A DNA stretch of 64,000 nucleotides from Takashimella koratensis (Eukaryota; Basidiomycota; Tremellomycetes; Trichosporonales; Tetragoniomycetaceae): the NCBI GenBank assembly GCA_003116875.1, contig BCKT01000004.1:4845-68844 (forward strand), given 5' to 3'. Each line of letters opens with the position of its first letter. Position 1 is the first letter of the stretch. The translations under genes and the position numbers were made by a program. Of this stretch, positions 46,175 to 59,106 are shown in pieces. The notes under the pieces are model-generated. The model searched no databases, was not told where the DNA came from, and saw only the letters and a program-made list of their open reading frames with translations.

Positions 46175-49100
46175 ATGTCTGTCACAGACCCAGACCAGGA
46201 CGCACTCGACGAGCAGCCACGACGCGGTGCACGAGTGCGGAAGCAAGTCGAGCGATACGGTGGTGAGTCTCCTCGGCTTCCGCTTCCGCTTTCCTCCTTA
46301 TCATCACCTTGCTTCCCACATCTCATCCTCTTCACAAGTGCAACATCCAGACTGATACTGACCTTGGAATAGATGCCAACGACGACGAGGAGAAAGACGA
46401 AGATGAAGAGGAAGACGAAGAAGAGGAGACACCGCAGGTAAAGAAGCCCGCTCGAACAAAGAAGGCAGCTGCCGCAGGAAAGGGGAAACCAGCGGGAACA
46501 GGCAAAGCCCCAGTGAGGAAAAGAAGACAAGGGTCTCACGATTTACCGGGCGATCGTCCACCTCCCGAGGGCTTCAAGAACGACTCTCCTCTTTTCAGTG
46601 AGTTTCCCTCCGTATTCTTGGATCCATCATCGGATGATGGGAAGACTTGATGGCTGACTCAATCACCCTCACTTAGACGCTCTCCTATCCCCCGACATCG
46701 CGATCCAGCCGCTAGCCGAGGAGTGGGTCGAAACGTACCAGTCTTCGAATAACAACGAGGACACGGAACGCGCGGCGGTCGGAGAACTCGTCCTTTTCTT
46801 CGTCCGATGCTGTGGCGTGTCGTCGATCGTCGACGAAGACGAGGCGATGGATCGGGATGGGGTGGGAGATGTCGTCGAGCGCATCCAGGATGAGAGTGTG
46901 AAAGTGGGTCTTGTCTCGTTTCGCCGCATCGCGTGTAATGACATCGCCCCACACGCCCACTGACGTCCTTCTCCAGACCAACGCCGCAATGTACCCCTTG
47001 ATTGTCCGATCCAAAAACCTCAAACCGTTCAAACCAAACCTCAACAGCGTCATCTCTCACCTCATCTCCACTCTTTCCCTCACTCCTCACCTGTACGATA
47101 CCGACTCGACCACTTCCCACTCTATCGCGCTCATCCCACTCCTACTCACCTGGCTCTCGTCAATGTCAACCTCACCCCTCCGCCCGATCCGACACACGTC
47201 GACCTACATCGCTCTCAAGGTCAACTCGGCGCTGTGCGACGTTGCGGCCGCCGTCGGCAAAGACCTGAGTGTAAAACAGCGCCAGAAGGAGGCGGAGGCC
47301 AAGAAGGGTACGGGCAAGCGACTCAAGGACGCCGAGGCGAAAGTAAAGGAAGTGCACGAGCGCAAGACAAAGCTCGAGGGTTACATGCAGGAGATTTTTA
47401 CAGTGTGAGTTGGGTGATACCCTCGACGCTTTGACTTGCTAATATCTCTTAGCATCTTCGTCCACCGTGTGCGCGACGCCGACCCGGCGATTCGTGCAGA
47501 CTGTATGAGGGAGCTGGGCGCGTGGGTGAAACGTTTCCCCGAGAGATACGTCAACCCATCCTTCTTGTCTTACTTTTCGCGCGGCTGCAATGATCCCGTA
47601 AGTTATTTTCTGCCAGTTCAACACCTCTCCCGTCCTGACCATCCCCTGTAGGATACTTCAGCCCGTACCGAGACAGTCAAGGCGCTTGCGGGCCTCTTCT
47701 CGTCACCTTCCGCAACCACCGGCATGGCCCTGCGTCTCATGCCCCGCCTAGTCGAGATGGCATTACGCGACTTTGACACCAGCGTTCGTGTCAACGCGCT
47801 CAATGTCATCACCGCGATCGACAAGACGGGTCTCTTGCAGGACGAGGACGAGACAGAGGGTAGCGTCCGTGACGATTTGGCGTCGTTGATATTCGATGCC
47901 GAGCCGCGAGTGCGCAAAGCCGTCGCTGGGTTTGTCAAGGGGCTGTGGCAGGAGAAGGTGGAGACGCTGTCCGCTGGATTGTCGGATCTTCGAGGACAGA
48001 AGAAGAAGCGCGCCGATGCGGTCAACGGGATGGACAGGAAACTCGCGTGCAAGGCGCTCGCCAACCTCCTTGTCTCGACCTCCAAAGCGATCGCAGAACC
48101 AGACAACCGACCGTCAACATCGAACGGGAAGACAACCTCGACGCGGTACGGCCTGATGGTGCCAATGACGGGTATGACGCGGGCTGAGGCGGCTGTGGAG
48201 GCACTGTGGGCAGAGATCGACGTGCTCAACGACTGGCAGGCGCTGGTAGAGTATCTCCTTCTCGATCACTCGAGTAATGATTTGTGGCTCCTCGAGGAGG
48301 AGGAGGAGAACTTTATGCTTCAGGTGCTGGTTGCGTGCATCAAGCGAGAGGATGAGGTAGGTCAATTCCTATTTCATAGTCTCAAGAGCTAACACTCATA
48401 CAGGACGACGAGACGCGGTCCAAGAGCCTGATGCAGATCCTTCCCCGCCTCTTCACCAAGCACCAGGCTGATATTGGGCGTATCGCTGGGATCTTCACGC
48501 TCATTGAGCACATCAACCTCAGCTTGTACCTGGATATGCGCATGGTCGCTGTGAGTTACCTTCAATCTCCCTCGAGACCATTTGCTCATGTTCGCAGCAA
48601 TACGAAGCTCTTTGGGACGACGTCACCAAACAGTTCCTCCTTCATCACGACTCGCTCGTACTGTCCTCTGCCGTTCAGGCTATCAACCACCTCGTCGCCA
48701 ACACGGCTATGGCTACGATCAATTCCGCAAAGCTGATCGAGCTCGACGAGGCTCTGTTCACCTCGCTCCGTGATGCGGTTGGGGGCAACGACGACGTTGC
48801 AACCATGTCGATCGACGATGACCAGCGAGCGACGATCGAGGCCGTCCTCACCCGCCTCAGCTACATGTATCGGTCCAGGGATATGGTGGATCCTATGGAA
48901 GACGAGGAAGGAGGGCAAAGCTCTGGCTGGACGATTGTTTGTGCATTCGAATCGCGAGCGAGTATGGGGTTCCGAGAGGAGGCAAAGGTATGTTTGACAC
49001 GTTGTTTCACCTTGGACTTGACTGACAAGAGTTGCAGATGATCGAGAGCGCCATGCAGATCATCTTCCTGCACGTCACTTGGCTGCTCAAGCGCGGTAGC

Positions 49101-50560
49101 GACAAGGTCAAGGAGCGCCGAGACGAGGCCGAGAAGATCTTCGAGAGGCATGGGGTGACGAATCCCGCCAAGATTGACTCTGTCCGGCGGCAGGTGAGTA
49201 GGCGTGATCTGGATTTGGAATGTTGTTGACCATGGGCTTTCAGGCGTACATTGCATACCTCAACATGCATGTCTTGTTCTCGCCAAAGGGATCAGCCGCG
49301 ACGGCTGATTCCGAGTTAGGCTTGGAGATTGTCCACGAGACGCAACACAAGCTTGAGGGTGCTTTGAGCGCGTTTGTGGAAAGATATGCGCAGGACGTGG
49401 AAGAGTCTGGTATGTGCTACAGGAGGCCGGGAGGTGAACAGTTGCTGATCCAGTCCTTTTCGCAGAGACACCCTCGGACTTGGACGAGCTTCAGTTCATT
49501 CAGCTGGTCTCGGCGTTCATTGGCGCGATCCGATGCGGCGTGATTGACGTCGACCATGCAAAGGAGCCCCTCGCACACTTTGGTCGATTTGGCGGGGCGT
49601 ACAACACTGTTGTCAAGAAGCTTGTCGACGTGCTCCGCGACGAAGGCATCTACAACTCTGACGCAACAACCGTCTGTCACGTCGCTGGCGAGGCCCTCAA
49701 GAGCGTGAGTATTAGCTAATCTACGCCAAACCGATTTGCTAACATCGCAGTCATTCAACCTGTTCATTGAGAGCGACAACGCTGAGCCCGGCGCGACGAT
49801 CGGTCTCGCCAAACTCATCAACACATCGTTCATCGTCCAGGGCAACCACTTCACCATCCTACGTCAGATCCACCCAGACGATGTCCGCGACATGCACACC
49901 GAGGCGATCAAGCGCGTCTTTGGCCAGATCACCAATCTCGTTCGACAGGAAAAGACGGCAAAAGCGGCGAAAGACAAGTCACGTATCGCTTCTCGCCGTG
50001 GACGGTTCATGTCGTTCTTCAAAGCGCTGGTGTTCGCCATTGGGCCAATGGCATCGATGGGGCGCCCCGCACTCGAGGTGCTCGAGGTACTCGATGCCGA
50101 GGTGAAGAAGAGCGGGCTTCAGGTTGAGACGAGCAAGGCCTGGGATGGGTTTAACGCGTACCGCCGCAAGCTCCAAACGATCGCTGAGAAGGACCCGGTG
50201 ACTGCTGAGCGAGCGAAGCGGGCTGATAAAGACGCGGCGGCTGCTGTGGCGGGAGCCGAGGGCGACGAGGTCATTGACGAGGATGAGGATGAGGAGGAGC
50301 AGGGGCATCAGTTAGCTGGCTCGAAGCGGTCTCGGGTCGAGAGCCAAGTGGAGGATGTCGACGACGAAGAGGCGGCAGTGGACGTGAGCATGGGCATTGA
50401 TCAGTCTGGACTCAACCTCGATCTCGACGACGACGGCAACTTGATCGACCTGGACGACGGCGGCGACGTGTCGCTCTCTCAGCAAGAGAGGGAGCAACGC
50501 GAACGGAGCGTGTCGGTTGAGCCGGGTGCCAAGCGGAGGAAAGTGACCAAGAGGTTCTAA
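46175..50560 (+). CDS. SCC3: cohesin subunit SCC3/STAG (stromalin)
   Basis: SCC3 holds the cohesin ring on chromatin with SCC1 and SMC1/SMC3. A short acidic/basic N-terminus (DEQPRRGARVRKQVERYG, then an Asp/Glu run and Lys/Arg/Ala tract) precedes the STAG domain (LIVRSKNLKPFKPNLNSVIS, KLEGYMQEIFTVIFVHRVRD). The stromalin conservative domain reads IFVHRVRDADPAIRADCMRE, GAWVKRFPERYVNPSFLSYF and DTSARTETVKALAGLFSSP. HEAT-like helical repeats follow to about residue 1150 and an acidic tail ends EPGAKRRKVTKRF, a nuclear-signal-like ending. About twelve exons. Confidence 0.93.
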
Positions 50561-51283
50561 GCGAGGCGAGCAATCATGGGATTCAGGTGAAGAGAGCGAC
50601 ATTAGCATGATTTGGGGTTCATTTCTTTTCTCTCTTTTTGATTAATTCAATCACTTCTTTCCACCTGTGATCTTTCTAATTTCGTAGTCGATCAGAGTTC
50701 ATAGTTGACTTGTTCTGGTTTCTAGGTTGCTCTGTTGCCTCTGCCTTTGGTCAAGAGGCCGCCATACGATGAGGGATCCGAGTGCGCGCTCGCTCAGAGT
50801 GTAGCTTGTGCGCGGTTTAGGATGCATGTTTTCATGAGTGTGATCTAATCACGGTCCATGAGAGACGACGCAACATACATGCATCCTTAATCACCCGACT
50901 CGCTGTCGCATCACGGCTGCCATCCCTGTACCCCTTGACCCTCATCCTCTCACTAACCGTGGGATTCGGTCAACAAGCAAGGCAAATGCCTGATCGCAAT
51001 TCAAGTATGAATTCTGTGGGAACAAAATGACATAAACTGGACCCAATTCATCGATAGCTGAAGGGTAGGCCAGGTCCCGATTAGCGTGGCGATTTAAACA
51101 TCCTGCGTGCTCACTGATTCATTCAACCGACAAACAACATACAGTAGGTACATGCTGCATGAGCAGCTCGCGTCGATGTACGGCGTGCTTCACGCGTCGG
51201 GAGGTCTTGAGGTTTGTAGCGGCGCAGTTTGCATGATCAGTTAAAATGTTGTGCATACTTCCTCTCGTCATTGTTTCCACAAC
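50561..51283. other. intergenic boundary between housekeeping block and glycan genes
   Basis: 723 bases; no coding or RNA gene recognised. The composition is more AT-rich around 50,600-51,060. Confidence 0.45.
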
Positions 51284-53666
51284 ATGTCTCGCTATCACGC
51301 TTTATCTACCTCCAAGCTCGCCTTCCATCTACTCTTCACAGCCCTGGGTACTTTGGGCGTCCTGTACGCTCTCTTCATCCTGCACGAAGAGAGCTACGAT
51401 GTCATTCGCGATTACGGGGCGTTTGACGCGATCACGACGTTCAAGACACACTCTGTTCATCCCATCAAACACCTCACCGCAGAGGCGGAGCGAAAATGGT
51501 TCACTATGTTAGGTAGCCAGAGTCAAACATTGGACGAGGCGGTGGATGAGTATAGACGACGATATGGCTGTAACCCGCCAAAGGGGTTTGATGACTGGTA
51601 AGTTGTGTAGACAGGACTCAAGCTGATCACCCATAGGTATCGCTGGTCGGTCAAGCGGGGCATCAAGCTGATTGACGGTGAGTGTTGTGTGCGGGGGACT
51701 CGTCGAGAAGCTACAAGTGTAGTGCTGATGACGGCTTCCCGCAGAATTCGATGGTATGTATCGACACTCGCTGCAGAAACTAAGCATCAGACATACATGA
51801 AAGCTTGCTTCCTAAAGGGGTCTGTCGCCGCGACAGATCGCCAACCGCACCCAGCATTTAAAAGATGCCGACTCTGATCGCTTGCTGTTTCTCAAAATCA
51901 AGAATGGGATTGTGTCGGATGATGAAACGACGGCGGGTTCTGCCGCTCGTTGGTGAGTAACAGCACCACTCGAGTGGACAGTTTAATTGATATCATTAGG
52001 GAAATTAACAAGCATTATTATGGCCTACTCCAGCCAATCGCCCACCTTTTACCAGACCTTGAGATGACTATCAATCTCTACGACACTTCTCTGGTGTATG
52101 TTTCGCGAGAGGAACGAGAGCGGTTGATCAATCTTGGAGAACGGGGCGAATGTATGTTGGCTTTATGTTCTCGAAAGAAAGCCTTTGTCTTGTCACGTTG
52201 ACGTGTCCAAGTCCTTTCTGACGAAGGACACGAGGCTATCGCATTAGAGAACGATCTCGAGGAGCATGATATGGGCTTCTACGACTTGTTGAAGGTACGT
52301 CTCGAGACTTGTTCCGAAGCTGACCAGCAGGCTTGTCCCCGGGGGTCAGCAGGGGCAAGACTCGCCAAGGACCTTTTGGGGGACGACGTCCTCCCGACGA
52401 CCTGGGAGAAAGATCAGCTCGCTTTCAAGCTACCAGACAAGCATGGTGGATTCATCCATGATCATGCCAAAGCGATGAGCGTTTGCAGTAATCCCGAGCT
52501 CAGATGGCAACATGGGAACTTTCTTCAAAAGCCCGGTTTGAATCTACGGATCCGGCCAAATTACCTTTTACCAGGTGAGTTATGCTCGGCGGTAGTCTAC
52601 ACAGAAGATGCCATTGTCACAAAAAGCAGAGGGGTGATACGTGGACGTTTTGATTGCTAATAGCATTAGTATTCTCATGGACTCGGTACCCGGAGAGTGC
52701 CGATATTATGATCCCATCAAACTACAGATGGCAAGAGAATCGGCCACATCTAACTAACTGGGAAGAGCAAATCCCGTTGATTGACTGTACGTATGCCAAG
52801 ACCACCGAGGTGGGGCGGAGCAGATATTAACACAAACAGGGCGAGGTGGTCTCAATGACGTCTACGTCTCTGATTCGATCGATTGTTTCGCTCCACAGCG
52901 AGACCGCCTTGGCAAGCTCGCAGCCAGCGAGTGGGACCAAGTGCCTATCCTTGTCAATCAAGACGGCAACTACGAGCTCACCTCGGCGCGGTCAGGACCC
53001 CTTAAGAAGCGGTGGATGAACGTAGGGATTACAGATACCAGAAGTCTTGACGATTACAGATGCGTCAACATGTCAAAGACCAACATGTTGTATACCGGTT
53101 GGCAGACGATGAAGGAATGAGATAGTCATAAAGCGCTGTTAGACGTGGATGGTGCAGGCTGGCACGTTGGTGGATCTGTCTGAATATTCAGTTGTGTCCC
53201 AAGTATCTAACAGCTCTCCTCCAGGTCGGCTCGATATCGCGAGTTGATGTGGTCTGGAAAGTGAGCCGACCGCTCCATGCAACCAAAATCGGTATCTCAG
53301 ACACTCACCCGCTTTCACAGTGCCGTTCTCAAAGCCACGTGTTTCCACGAATCATTCACAAACTGGCAAGTCCCATGGTACCACTATATCCCTGTCGACT
53401 ACGCCTACCGGGACCTGTACTCGATCGCGTTATACTACCTAGGCCTTCCGGGCTCGGGGCAAGACGCACACGACGACGCCCTGCGCAAGGTCGGACAACA
53501 AGGGAGAGATTGGGTGGACGATCATGCGTCGTGGGACCACATGTTGTCGTACATGTATAGACTGTGCCTAGAGTGGGCAAGGATCTTGTCGGATCGCACG
53601 GCAGAGGATGATCATCAAGGCGGAGGGGGATGGACAGAATTCTCATTCTACGAGGCGAACAAGTGA
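51284..53666 (+). CDS. CAP10-family (GT90) glycosyltransferase, copy 1
   Basis: This belongs to the family of Cryptococcus CAP10 and CXT1 xylosyltransferases and of POGLUT; expected in the Golgi. A type II anchor (LAFHLLFTALGTLGVLYALF) is followed by DEAVDEYRRRYGCNPPKGFD with DWYRWSVKRGIKLIDEFDG, the conserved fungal CAP10 N-terminal block, then LAFKLPDKHGGFIHDHAKAM and NPELRWQHGNFL. The catalytic end has ALLDVDGAGWH, SARYRELMWSG, AVLKATCFHE, VPWYHYIPVDYAYRDLYSI and WDHMLSYMYRLCLEWARI. One in-frame TGA (53118-53120) lies just before the DVDG motif; it is avoided by a 36-base intron from GTATAC at about 53,090 to 53,125, otherwise the copy is broken. The exon model between 53,080 and 53,330 is therefore uncertain. 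Confidence 0.78.
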
Positions 53667-54128
53667 TATATCGGACGGTATACCCTTACGTACGTTAGTC
53701 GACGATACAAAGTCTCACGGCTCACTATTGGGCACTGTATTTATCTTTGAACCTCCACGACTAGAATGATTCTTTGGGCACTCCCGCCATCGTTGCTGGT
53801 GGCACCCGTCTGTTTGCCGTAATGTGACCCGGCCAATAAGATGCCAACTTGAACACATCTGTGATCTGAATGTCTCTAGCATACCACGAACCTAATGGTA
53901 AACCCAACGTATAGCAATGCGAAATGTACAGTACACTGATCCAGAAAATGATTCTGATCCCATTCAAACCTGATTCCAACAAGCACGGAAAAGCAAGATC
54001 TGAGGAGCTGGCTCCTCTCCGCAGTCACGTTCAAGCGTCACTCTCTTGTCGGCTCAGTCGCGATACGACTGAGCCGCGCGATCGAGCGAATGGAGTCGCC
54101 TCAGCTCCAAAACGAGGCGGAAGTTCTG
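53667..54128. other. convergent intergenic region between the CAP10 genes
   Basis: 462 bases; no coding signal recognised except short frames. If copy 2 uses a different last splice its C-terminus could extend to about 54,029. Confidence 0.4.
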
Positions 54129-56427
54129 TCATGAGGTCATCAATACGTCCTCTACGTCGAACAACCGAGGCCACTCACATATGCTTGAATCCCCGCCATG
54201 TCCCAGTGCTCCATGACAAATTCCTGCCCATGTTTTGCGATTTTCTTCGCTATTTCCTGCGGCACGTCAGTAACATCTTCTGAGAGTTGTCTTGATCGAT
54301 CTACCCACGTCGTGGCCCTTTGCGTAGTCGACTTTGCCATTGGCGTTCATGGGGCCAATGAAGAAGGAAGCGATGTCGTACAGATCTGAATAATCGTGTT
54401 TCATTGGGACATAGTGGTACCATGGGACTGCCACGTTGTCAGCTTGCCCAGTCACATCAAAGTCCATCACTGCGAGGCGCTCGGTGTTATCACTCACTCA
54501 GCCAGTCCTAAGTTCGAAGGTCAGCTTGTCACTACAGTAAATCCCCACCAAGAACTCACCATACACCACTCTGGGAACGCGGTCGACTTGATGACCATGC
54601 CGCCTGAGGTCAAGAGACGGCGGAAGCGTGATGACCACCCATTACCGTCCACGTCGATCATGTACCGGTAGTTCATCGTCTCGCTTGGCATGATCTTGGC
54701 CGCAGGCTCGATCACTTCGCTAATGACGTTGCACAGATCGCCCTTCCCTTTACACTGAGCTATCATCAGCCTCAACCAACCCCAGTCCCAAAGATTGCCT
54801 CATCGATGGGAGCCCCACTCACCATCTGAGGCACGTCCACGACGCTAATATCGCCGTACGCTTTGCCGAGCATCTCGTCCGGGTGCTCTACATAGCTATA
54901 CCCCTTTCCACCATCAGGCTCCATGACTTCCCGTTTCCGATTAAACCAATACCCCTCAGGATCGCGCCTAGGTCCCTTGAACATGAGATGCAGTCGAACT
55001 CGGTGACTATCCCTCCAGTCCTGGATATCGTCTCGCGGGTTGCTAGGCAGATCATACCCTCCGCTTGTTTTCCCGCGCCAGAACATGCGCCGGTCCGTTC
55101 GGTCGTCCCATGGTGTCTGGCGAGCGAGCATCGCAGGCGTGACATCGGTGATGTTCTGCATAGGAGTCGCTTGGAACGAGGCATCGCCGGGAAACTTGGA
55201 CCAGACCAGCACCGGCTTGAGCTTGGACTCGGACCGGACACCGTAGTCCATGCTGCAGCGTGATCAGTAAGAATAGTGAAAAGGTCACCCACGACATCTG
55301 CCCATGCAGTCGTTTAAGCTCTGGGAAATCACAAAAGTCCATAGTAGGGAGGTGATTCCAGATATAATTGCGGGCTGAAAGCGAGTTAGGACAACCCATG
55401 CCTCATGTCATTGCATTGCACAAACTCACGAAGCAGGTCAGAAGGGATGGGATGCTCGGCTCCTGGTCTAACATTTGCCGGTGAATCGAGATCGCATGCT
55501 TTCTGCTTCTGTCAGCCAAGTCTCACCCGCTCGGCATGAAACTCACAAACCAACCCCACGCGGGTGTCCGACCTGGATCCTCCAGCCGCCGCAGCTCGGC
55601 GTCCTCAAAGTCTGGCCCACAGTAAGCATTCACGCCAGCGAGTGTTTCATATCCAACTCACGCCTGCCTTGCTTCACGAGCTCGAGCGCACGCCGCCGCT
55701 GGTCCTGGCCGAGTACTTGGCTGCCCGTATCATGATCACTCCCCGTGATTGTCAACGAAAACCCCTCAGGCAGATCCCCCGCAAACGCCTTCATGACCTC
55801 CCAGTAGTCCTTCAACCGCACCGGCGCCTTCTCGCTCCTTGGGCCCGACATGTGAACGCCCGTACGGTTCATCGTGAACGTGTAGGTGAAATCACCATCG
55901 ATGAGTGCTTCACTGCGCGCGATAAACTCGGCGGGCTTGAGAGCGTGATGGGCGAGGATATCGTGCATGAGTTGATCATACTCGTCAATGATGGTGATCC
56001 CGTGTCTCTGGCAGTAGGCAAACCAGCGGTCGAACCCCGCTGGGGGGTCAAGTCCGTATCGCCGCCGGTACTCGGAGACAGCATGGGACAGAGTTCGAGA
56101 TTGTCGAGCTAGGAGGTCCTTCCATCGCTTCTCGGCCCGCGTGATCAAGTCATGGAATGGATGGACCTTCCCACCAGCCGCATGCTTGTCGTCAAAGATC
56201 GCCATTCCATTCGACCCGTACGTGAGCGCCGGACCATGGAGGCCATAGTCTAGGCGAAACAGTGTTGTCCTCACGGTCACGTACACGATGATGCACACAA
56301 CGATCGCAACGAGCAGTCGAGACCGTCTGAGCAGCGGCGACCGATCGGGAGCATAGCCGCCAACGCCGGAGAACAATCGGCGCCTGACCCGCTTCTTGGG
56401 TGATCCCGGAGTCGCTCGGGAGAGCAT
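54129..56427 (-). CDS. CAP10-family (GT90) glycosyltransferase, copy 2
   Basis: A basic start (MLSRATPGSPKKRVRRRLFS) and one anchor (LLVAIVVCIIVYVTVRTTLF) are followed by the family N-terminal block AVSEYRRRYGLDPPAGFDRW. The central region reads FTYTFTMNRTGVHMSGPRSE and NYIWNHLPTMDFCDFPELK, the donor region DDRTDRRMFWRGKTSGGYDL and RVRLHLMFKGPRRDPEGYWF. The CAP10 core has MNYRYMIDVDGNGWSSRFRR, LLTSGGMVIKSTAFPEW and VPWYHYVPMKHDYSDLYDIA, ending in a helical tail (EIAKKIAKHGQEFVMEHWDM). It converges on copy 1 and shares its layout at low identity. Linkage to sugar transfer (often xylose) is family knowledge; donor here is unknown. The C-terminal exon boundary is uncertain. Confidence 0.85.
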
Positions 56428-57179
56428 CAGGTAGAGGTGTCGATCACGTCGATCCGCCGATCAGCCCCGATTTAAAGCTTCACAGAGTACGTCGAAGAAA
56501 AAGTGAATAGGAAACAGCTTTTGATCTCTTCAGAAAGTTTGAATTATACAACCGCCCCCGACCGAGCAGAAACCGCCGTGGAGAGACATAAATTGCACCC
56601 TGAGGACACCTCCAACGCGTCTTCACGCACCGAGGCAATTTCCCACCGAGGCGCCTGATTTTTTCCGGGAACCCCAGGACCCCAGACCACGTTCATGGCC
56701 TGGGGACTGCTGGTTCAGAGCTGTAAGGTTGCTGACATCCCAAAAACCAATCTGAGTCGCATGCATGACTTGATGTTGCGGCAGAGTGTGAGCCCTCGTC
56801 ATGATTCGCACTATCATGTGTGTCCGGTTGCTAAGGGCGTCCGAGCTTGGTTAAAGTTTGGCCGCCGATCACAGTCCATCAAACGACCTCGAAAGACAGA
56901 CGTTTCGGCTCCGTGTCGATCGCTGCATGCTTGTCCTTTGAGTGTCGACAGTACAAATCCACTATATCCGTTAGATTGCACTTCCAAGTTTTGCTTTAAC
57001 GCAAAATCAAAGACACGCCCTACTCGAGAATATGAGACGAGCTCACGTGGATGCCCTCCACTTTAAGACGCGCCATTCCCCAAGTCAGGCCCGACGATTC
57101 CCGCGACCTGAGAGTTTCCCAACCTCCCTCATTTTACACTGTCAAGCCCTACCTACCGTCTTGAAACGTCACGGTTCTG
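56428..57179. promoter_or_regulatory. divergent promoter: CAP10 copy 2 / oligosaccharide oxidase
   Basis: This 752-base gene-free interval lies between divergent starts. It has A/T-core stretches such as GCAATTTCCC near 56,635 and a T-run followed by CCGGGAACCCC near 56,660. No gene seen. Confidence 0.4.
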
Positions 57180-59106
57180 ATGGCTCCACGAAAGCAGGGG
57201 CACTCCCAGCTGTTGTCATGTTTGCGAGAGAAGCTTCCCAAGCATACATCGGCTGGGGTACCGTCGGTTGTGACTGACGAGTCTGGTTGGATCTGGGACG
57301 AAGCTTCCTTGCCGTACAACACTCGGTTCGCACAGTCAATCCGACCTATCGGTATCGCTTTTGGTGAGTGTATATCTCAGAATTAGGTAGCTGACTGGAA
57401 GCCGAATGGCCTGAACATATTTCGGCTGCTGTCAAGTGTGCGAGCCAGCACCATGTACCTGTGACCGCTCGGTCGGGAGGGCACTCATATGCGGCGTACT
57501 CATTGGGAGGGGCGATCGACTCGATAAAGGACGAGCGGTCACTTACCATCGATATGCGAGGGTTGAGAAGTCTTTCCTACGACCCAATAGCGGAGACGGT
57601 GCGGGTTGGTTCGGGCGCAATGTTAGGCGAGCTCAACGAGTATCTGGAGCGACATGGCCGAGCTCTCCCGAGTGGATCTTGCCCAACTGTTGGCGTCGGC
57701 GGCCAGGCAGTCGCAGGAGGGTTTGGCTTGACAAGCAGGTACGTGACGGCGTAGAATATAACTCATTTTAGACGCTATGGCCTTTTACTCGACAACATGG
57801 TGTCAGCAGAAGTCATCTTGGCCGATGGTTCCGCCGTAGTGGTCTCTGAGAATTCGTATCCTGATTTGTACTGGGTGAGTGCAGCCGCAAGTCTGCGCTG
57901 ACATACAGGGAATGCGCGGAGCTGGAGCATCTCTCAGCATTGCTCATGCCTTCACCTTCAAAACCCTCCCGGCCCCACCGACTATCATCTACTTTGAGCT
58001 CACCCTACTCCCTCGAGCAATGCCGGCTTCTACCGAAGCGATTGAGCGCGCGGCGCGGCTGTTCCACCAATTTGAAGCGTTTGGCGCGAGCGTCGAGGCG
58101 AGGCCAGAGCTGGGTCTCGCGTGGCATGTGACACCCGAGCCAGCGGGCGCAGCCTGGGGTACCAAAGTCGAGATCATTGGGCAGTACGTCGGAAGTCATG
58201 GGGATTTCAAGGACGTCATCGGACAGTTTGAGCGACGGCTCCATGCTCAAGGCGAACATCAGTACACTCTCGACTCAAGAGCGCTCAGTGAGTGCGAACG
58301 GTATGTTCAACTCACTAACTCGTCCCCAGCCTACCTCGAGTCTATGCACAACACTGGCGGGAATTGGACGCTGCTGGAGGATCGTCCTACAACCAACGTC
58401 AACGAGCACGTCAATTTCTATGCCAAAGTGAGCACTCGTGATTGTTCTCATCTGACCGGCCCAGAGCCTCTTGACGAAGCACGCCATCCCGAATGAGAAG
58501 ATTGTCCCACACTTGAAAACTCTCCTGTCGCTATCATCGGAGCAAAATCCCTCAACAAACGTCGAATGGTTTGTCCTGTCCCCGTACTTGGGTGGTATCA
58601 GCTCTGCCGTTACACGTGGTCCCGATGCTGCGTTTGGACATCGGGACGTTCACATGGTCTGGGAGCTATACGCCAAGTACGTGACCGGCCAGGGGACTAC
58701 GGATTTGGTCGAGTTTGTGAACGGAATGACAGAGCACCTTCTTCCCGCCGAAGCCGTCTGTAAGTAACCAACCGCTTGCGCCTGCTAAGCCTTTCAGATC
58801 CAGCATATGTGGATCCCGAGCTGGGACCTGATCAGTACCCCGGTCTCGTCTGGGGTGACACCTACCCTCGGTTGCAAGAGATCAAGGCAAAGTACGACCC
58901 TCATGATCTCTTCCGCTTCAAGCAGTCAGTCAAGCTTCCTAGGTGAGTACATATTCTTGAGCCTTGAACTGATTTCAAGGCGGAGCTTCGGTGTGCTCTT
59001 CGTGATTGTGCCTGTTGTGGTGCTATTGTTGTGGATGCTTCGAAAACGGTTGAGCAATCTATCTGTAACTTTATTGAGTTCTAGAAAGAAGAGCCGGCTT
59101 TCGTGA
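57180..59106 (+). CDS. AA7-type FAD-linked oligosaccharide oxidase with C-terminal membrane anchor
   Basis: This is a VAO/berberine-bridge-type flavoprotein. TARSGGHSYAAYSLGG supplies the His that usually binds FAD covalently, and GSCPTVGVGGQAVAGGFG supplies the second, cysteine, link; this double link is typical of glucooligosaccharide and chitooligosaccharide oxidases (AA7). RYGLLLDNMVSAEVILADGS, YPDLYWGMRGAGASLSIAHA, HNTGGNW and the BBE-type end YPGLVWGDTYPRLQEIKAKY with DPHDLFRFKQSVKLP follow. The very C-terminus is a strong membrane segment (VLFVIVPVVVLLLWMLRKR) plus a basic tail, so the enzyme is probably tail-anchored rather than secreted. The N-terminus lacks an obvious signal peptide. 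It would oxidise a glycan or sugar to a lactone with release of hydrogen peroxide; substrate unknown. Confidence 0.82.
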
